The position numbers were made by a program, and so were the translations under genes. Positions 5,792 through 6,483 of a stretch of 6,483 bases of DNA are shown piece after piece (the first letter of the stretch is position 1; each line of letters starts with the position of its first letter). Source of the stretch: Rickettsia typhi (lineage in GTDB: Bacteria > Pseudomonadota > Alphaproteobacteria > Rickettsiales > UBA1997). Below the pieces are notes generated by a model, which worked only from the letters and a program-made list of their open reading frames with translations, was not told the origin of the DNA and did not search any database. The stretch covers positions 1 through 6,483 of the forward strand of contig CAMCFD010000084.1 in NCBI GenBank assembly GCA_945874115.1, written 5' to 3'.

Positions 5792-6483
5792 TTATATCCA
5801 CGGTCGATCATACTCTGGCGCCGCTTCCGACAGTGGATCAGACGGAATGTCGGCATAAACATCGCCGTTCATTTTTAACACAACTCTTCCCGTGTTAGTA
5901 ACTACGCCAATCACCGCGAAATCAAGATTCCATTTCTCAAAAATTTTGCGCGCGAACTCTTCTTTTTCCGGTTTCAAAATCATCAACATGCGTTCTTGGC
6001 TTTCTGAAAGCATGATTTCGTAAGGTGTCATGCCAGTTTCTCGTTGCGGAACATTTTCTAAATTAAGCTCGATGCCCGTGCCGCCTTTGCCCGACATCTC
6101 AAAAGAAGACGAGGTTAAACCCGCCGCGCCCATATCTTGAATTGATAAAATCGCATCAGACTTCATCAGTTCTAAGCACGCTTCAATCAAAAGTTTTTCA
6201 GTAAACGGGTCGCCAACTTGCACCGTTGGGCGCTTATCATCGTCACCATCTTTAAATTCGTCAGAGGCCATCACGGCGCCATTTATGCCGTCGCGGCCAG
6301 TCTTTGAACCAACATAAACAACCGACGCGCCAACTTGCGAAGCGGCAGAATAAAATATTTTATCTTTGTCGGCTAAGCCTACAGTCATGGCGTTTACCAG
6401 AATGTTTCCGTTATAACTTTTGTCAAAATTCACTTCGCCACCAACTGTTGGAACGCCAACGCAATTTCCATAGCCACCAATGC
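5792..6483 (-). CDS. purL: Phosphoribosylformylglycinamidine synthase PurL, partial; stops at mid-protein
   Basis: PurL makes FGAM from FGAR, ATP and glutamine-derived ammonia in purine synthesis. The frame is open to the right edge of the window, so the start is missing; the GTG at 6433 is an internal valine codon in GGEVNFD, not a start. The 229 visible residues include GGYGNCVGVPTVGGE (2-16), TGRDGINGA (61-69), VQVGDPFTEKLL (87-98), QDMGAAGLTSSSFEM (115-129), GIELNL (136-141) and PQRETGMTPYEIMLSESQERM (145-165). All are conserved in bacterial PurL, at about residues 145-375 of a ~740-residue protein. The ORF then ends with PEYDRPWI and TAA, at the linker between the A1-B1 and A2-B2 halves. 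The second half does not follow: only 100 bp separate the stop from intact dctA, and those bases show no PurL-like sequence. Family identity is certain. Whether the product works with a separately encoded second half or is a broken gene cannot be decided here. Confidence 0.93.
   Translation of the reverse strand, partial: IGGYGNCVGVPTVGGEVNFDKSYNGNILVNAMTVGLADKDKIFYSAASQVGASVVYVGSKTGRDGINGAVMASDEFKDGDDDKRPTVQVGDPFTEKLLIEACLELMKSDAILSIQDMGAAGLTSSSFEMSGKGGTGIELNLENVPQRETGMTPYEIMLSESQERMLMILKPEKEEFARKIFEKWNLDFAVIGVVTNTGRVVLKMNGDVYADIPSDPLSEAAPEYDRPWI

Noticed and set aside
5792..6433. Complete small protein starting at GTG 6433
   Set aside because: The frame continues upstream to the window edge with conserved PurL residues, so the GTG is an internal valine codon and the gene is truncated by the window.

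Overview
The window comes from an AT-rich alphaproteobacterium, with roughly mid-to-high 30s percent GC by eye. RppH carries the WQMPQGGID signature and the GQKQRW segment typical of alphaproteobacterial/rickettsial homologues. There is a short HolC (DNA polymerase III chi), a CcoG and a Ccm-type cytochrome c maturation gene, and intergenic spacers are short. None of the six visible start codons has a clear Shine-Dalgarno sequence. Together this suggests a streamlined, possibly Rickettsiales-like genome. It nevertheless keeps threonine and purine biosynthesis genes, so it is metabolically richer than Rickettsia itself. The lineage placement is inference; no rRNA or other phylogenetic marker is in the window.

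Layout: the left end holds the first 149 codons of ccmF (minus strand, running off the window). Upstream of it on the same strand is a complete thrC. An 81-bp AT-rich gap then carries two good sigma70-like promoters that point away from each other and overlap at their -10 elements, one for thrC and one for the plus-strand pair rppH-holC. holC ends 13 bp from the end of the minus-strand ccoG. Further right on the minus strand are dctA and a 5'-truncated purL. Read in the direction of transcription, the right block is purL, dctA, ccoG. No intergenic gap is longer than 100 bp, and no RNA gene, mobile element, CRISPR array or long repeat was seen.

Function: two genes serve aerobic respiration. 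CcmF attaches haem to c-type cytochromes, and CcoG supports assembly of cbb3 oxidase, whose subunits include c-type cytochromes. DctA would import C4-dicarboxylates such as succinate, fumarate and malate to feed that respiration. ThrC and PurL belong to threonine and purine synthesis. RppH and HolC serve mRNA turnover and replication. This looks like ordinary core-genome content rather than a dedicated accessory system.

The most striking observation is purL. The reading frame is well conserved up to its stop at 5792, but that stop falls about half way along a normal PurL (~740 aa), at the junction between the two PurM-like halves. Only 100 bp separate it from an intact dctA, so the missing C-terminal half cannot follow directly. 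The gene is either split, with the second half encoded elsewhere, or broken by a rearrangement.
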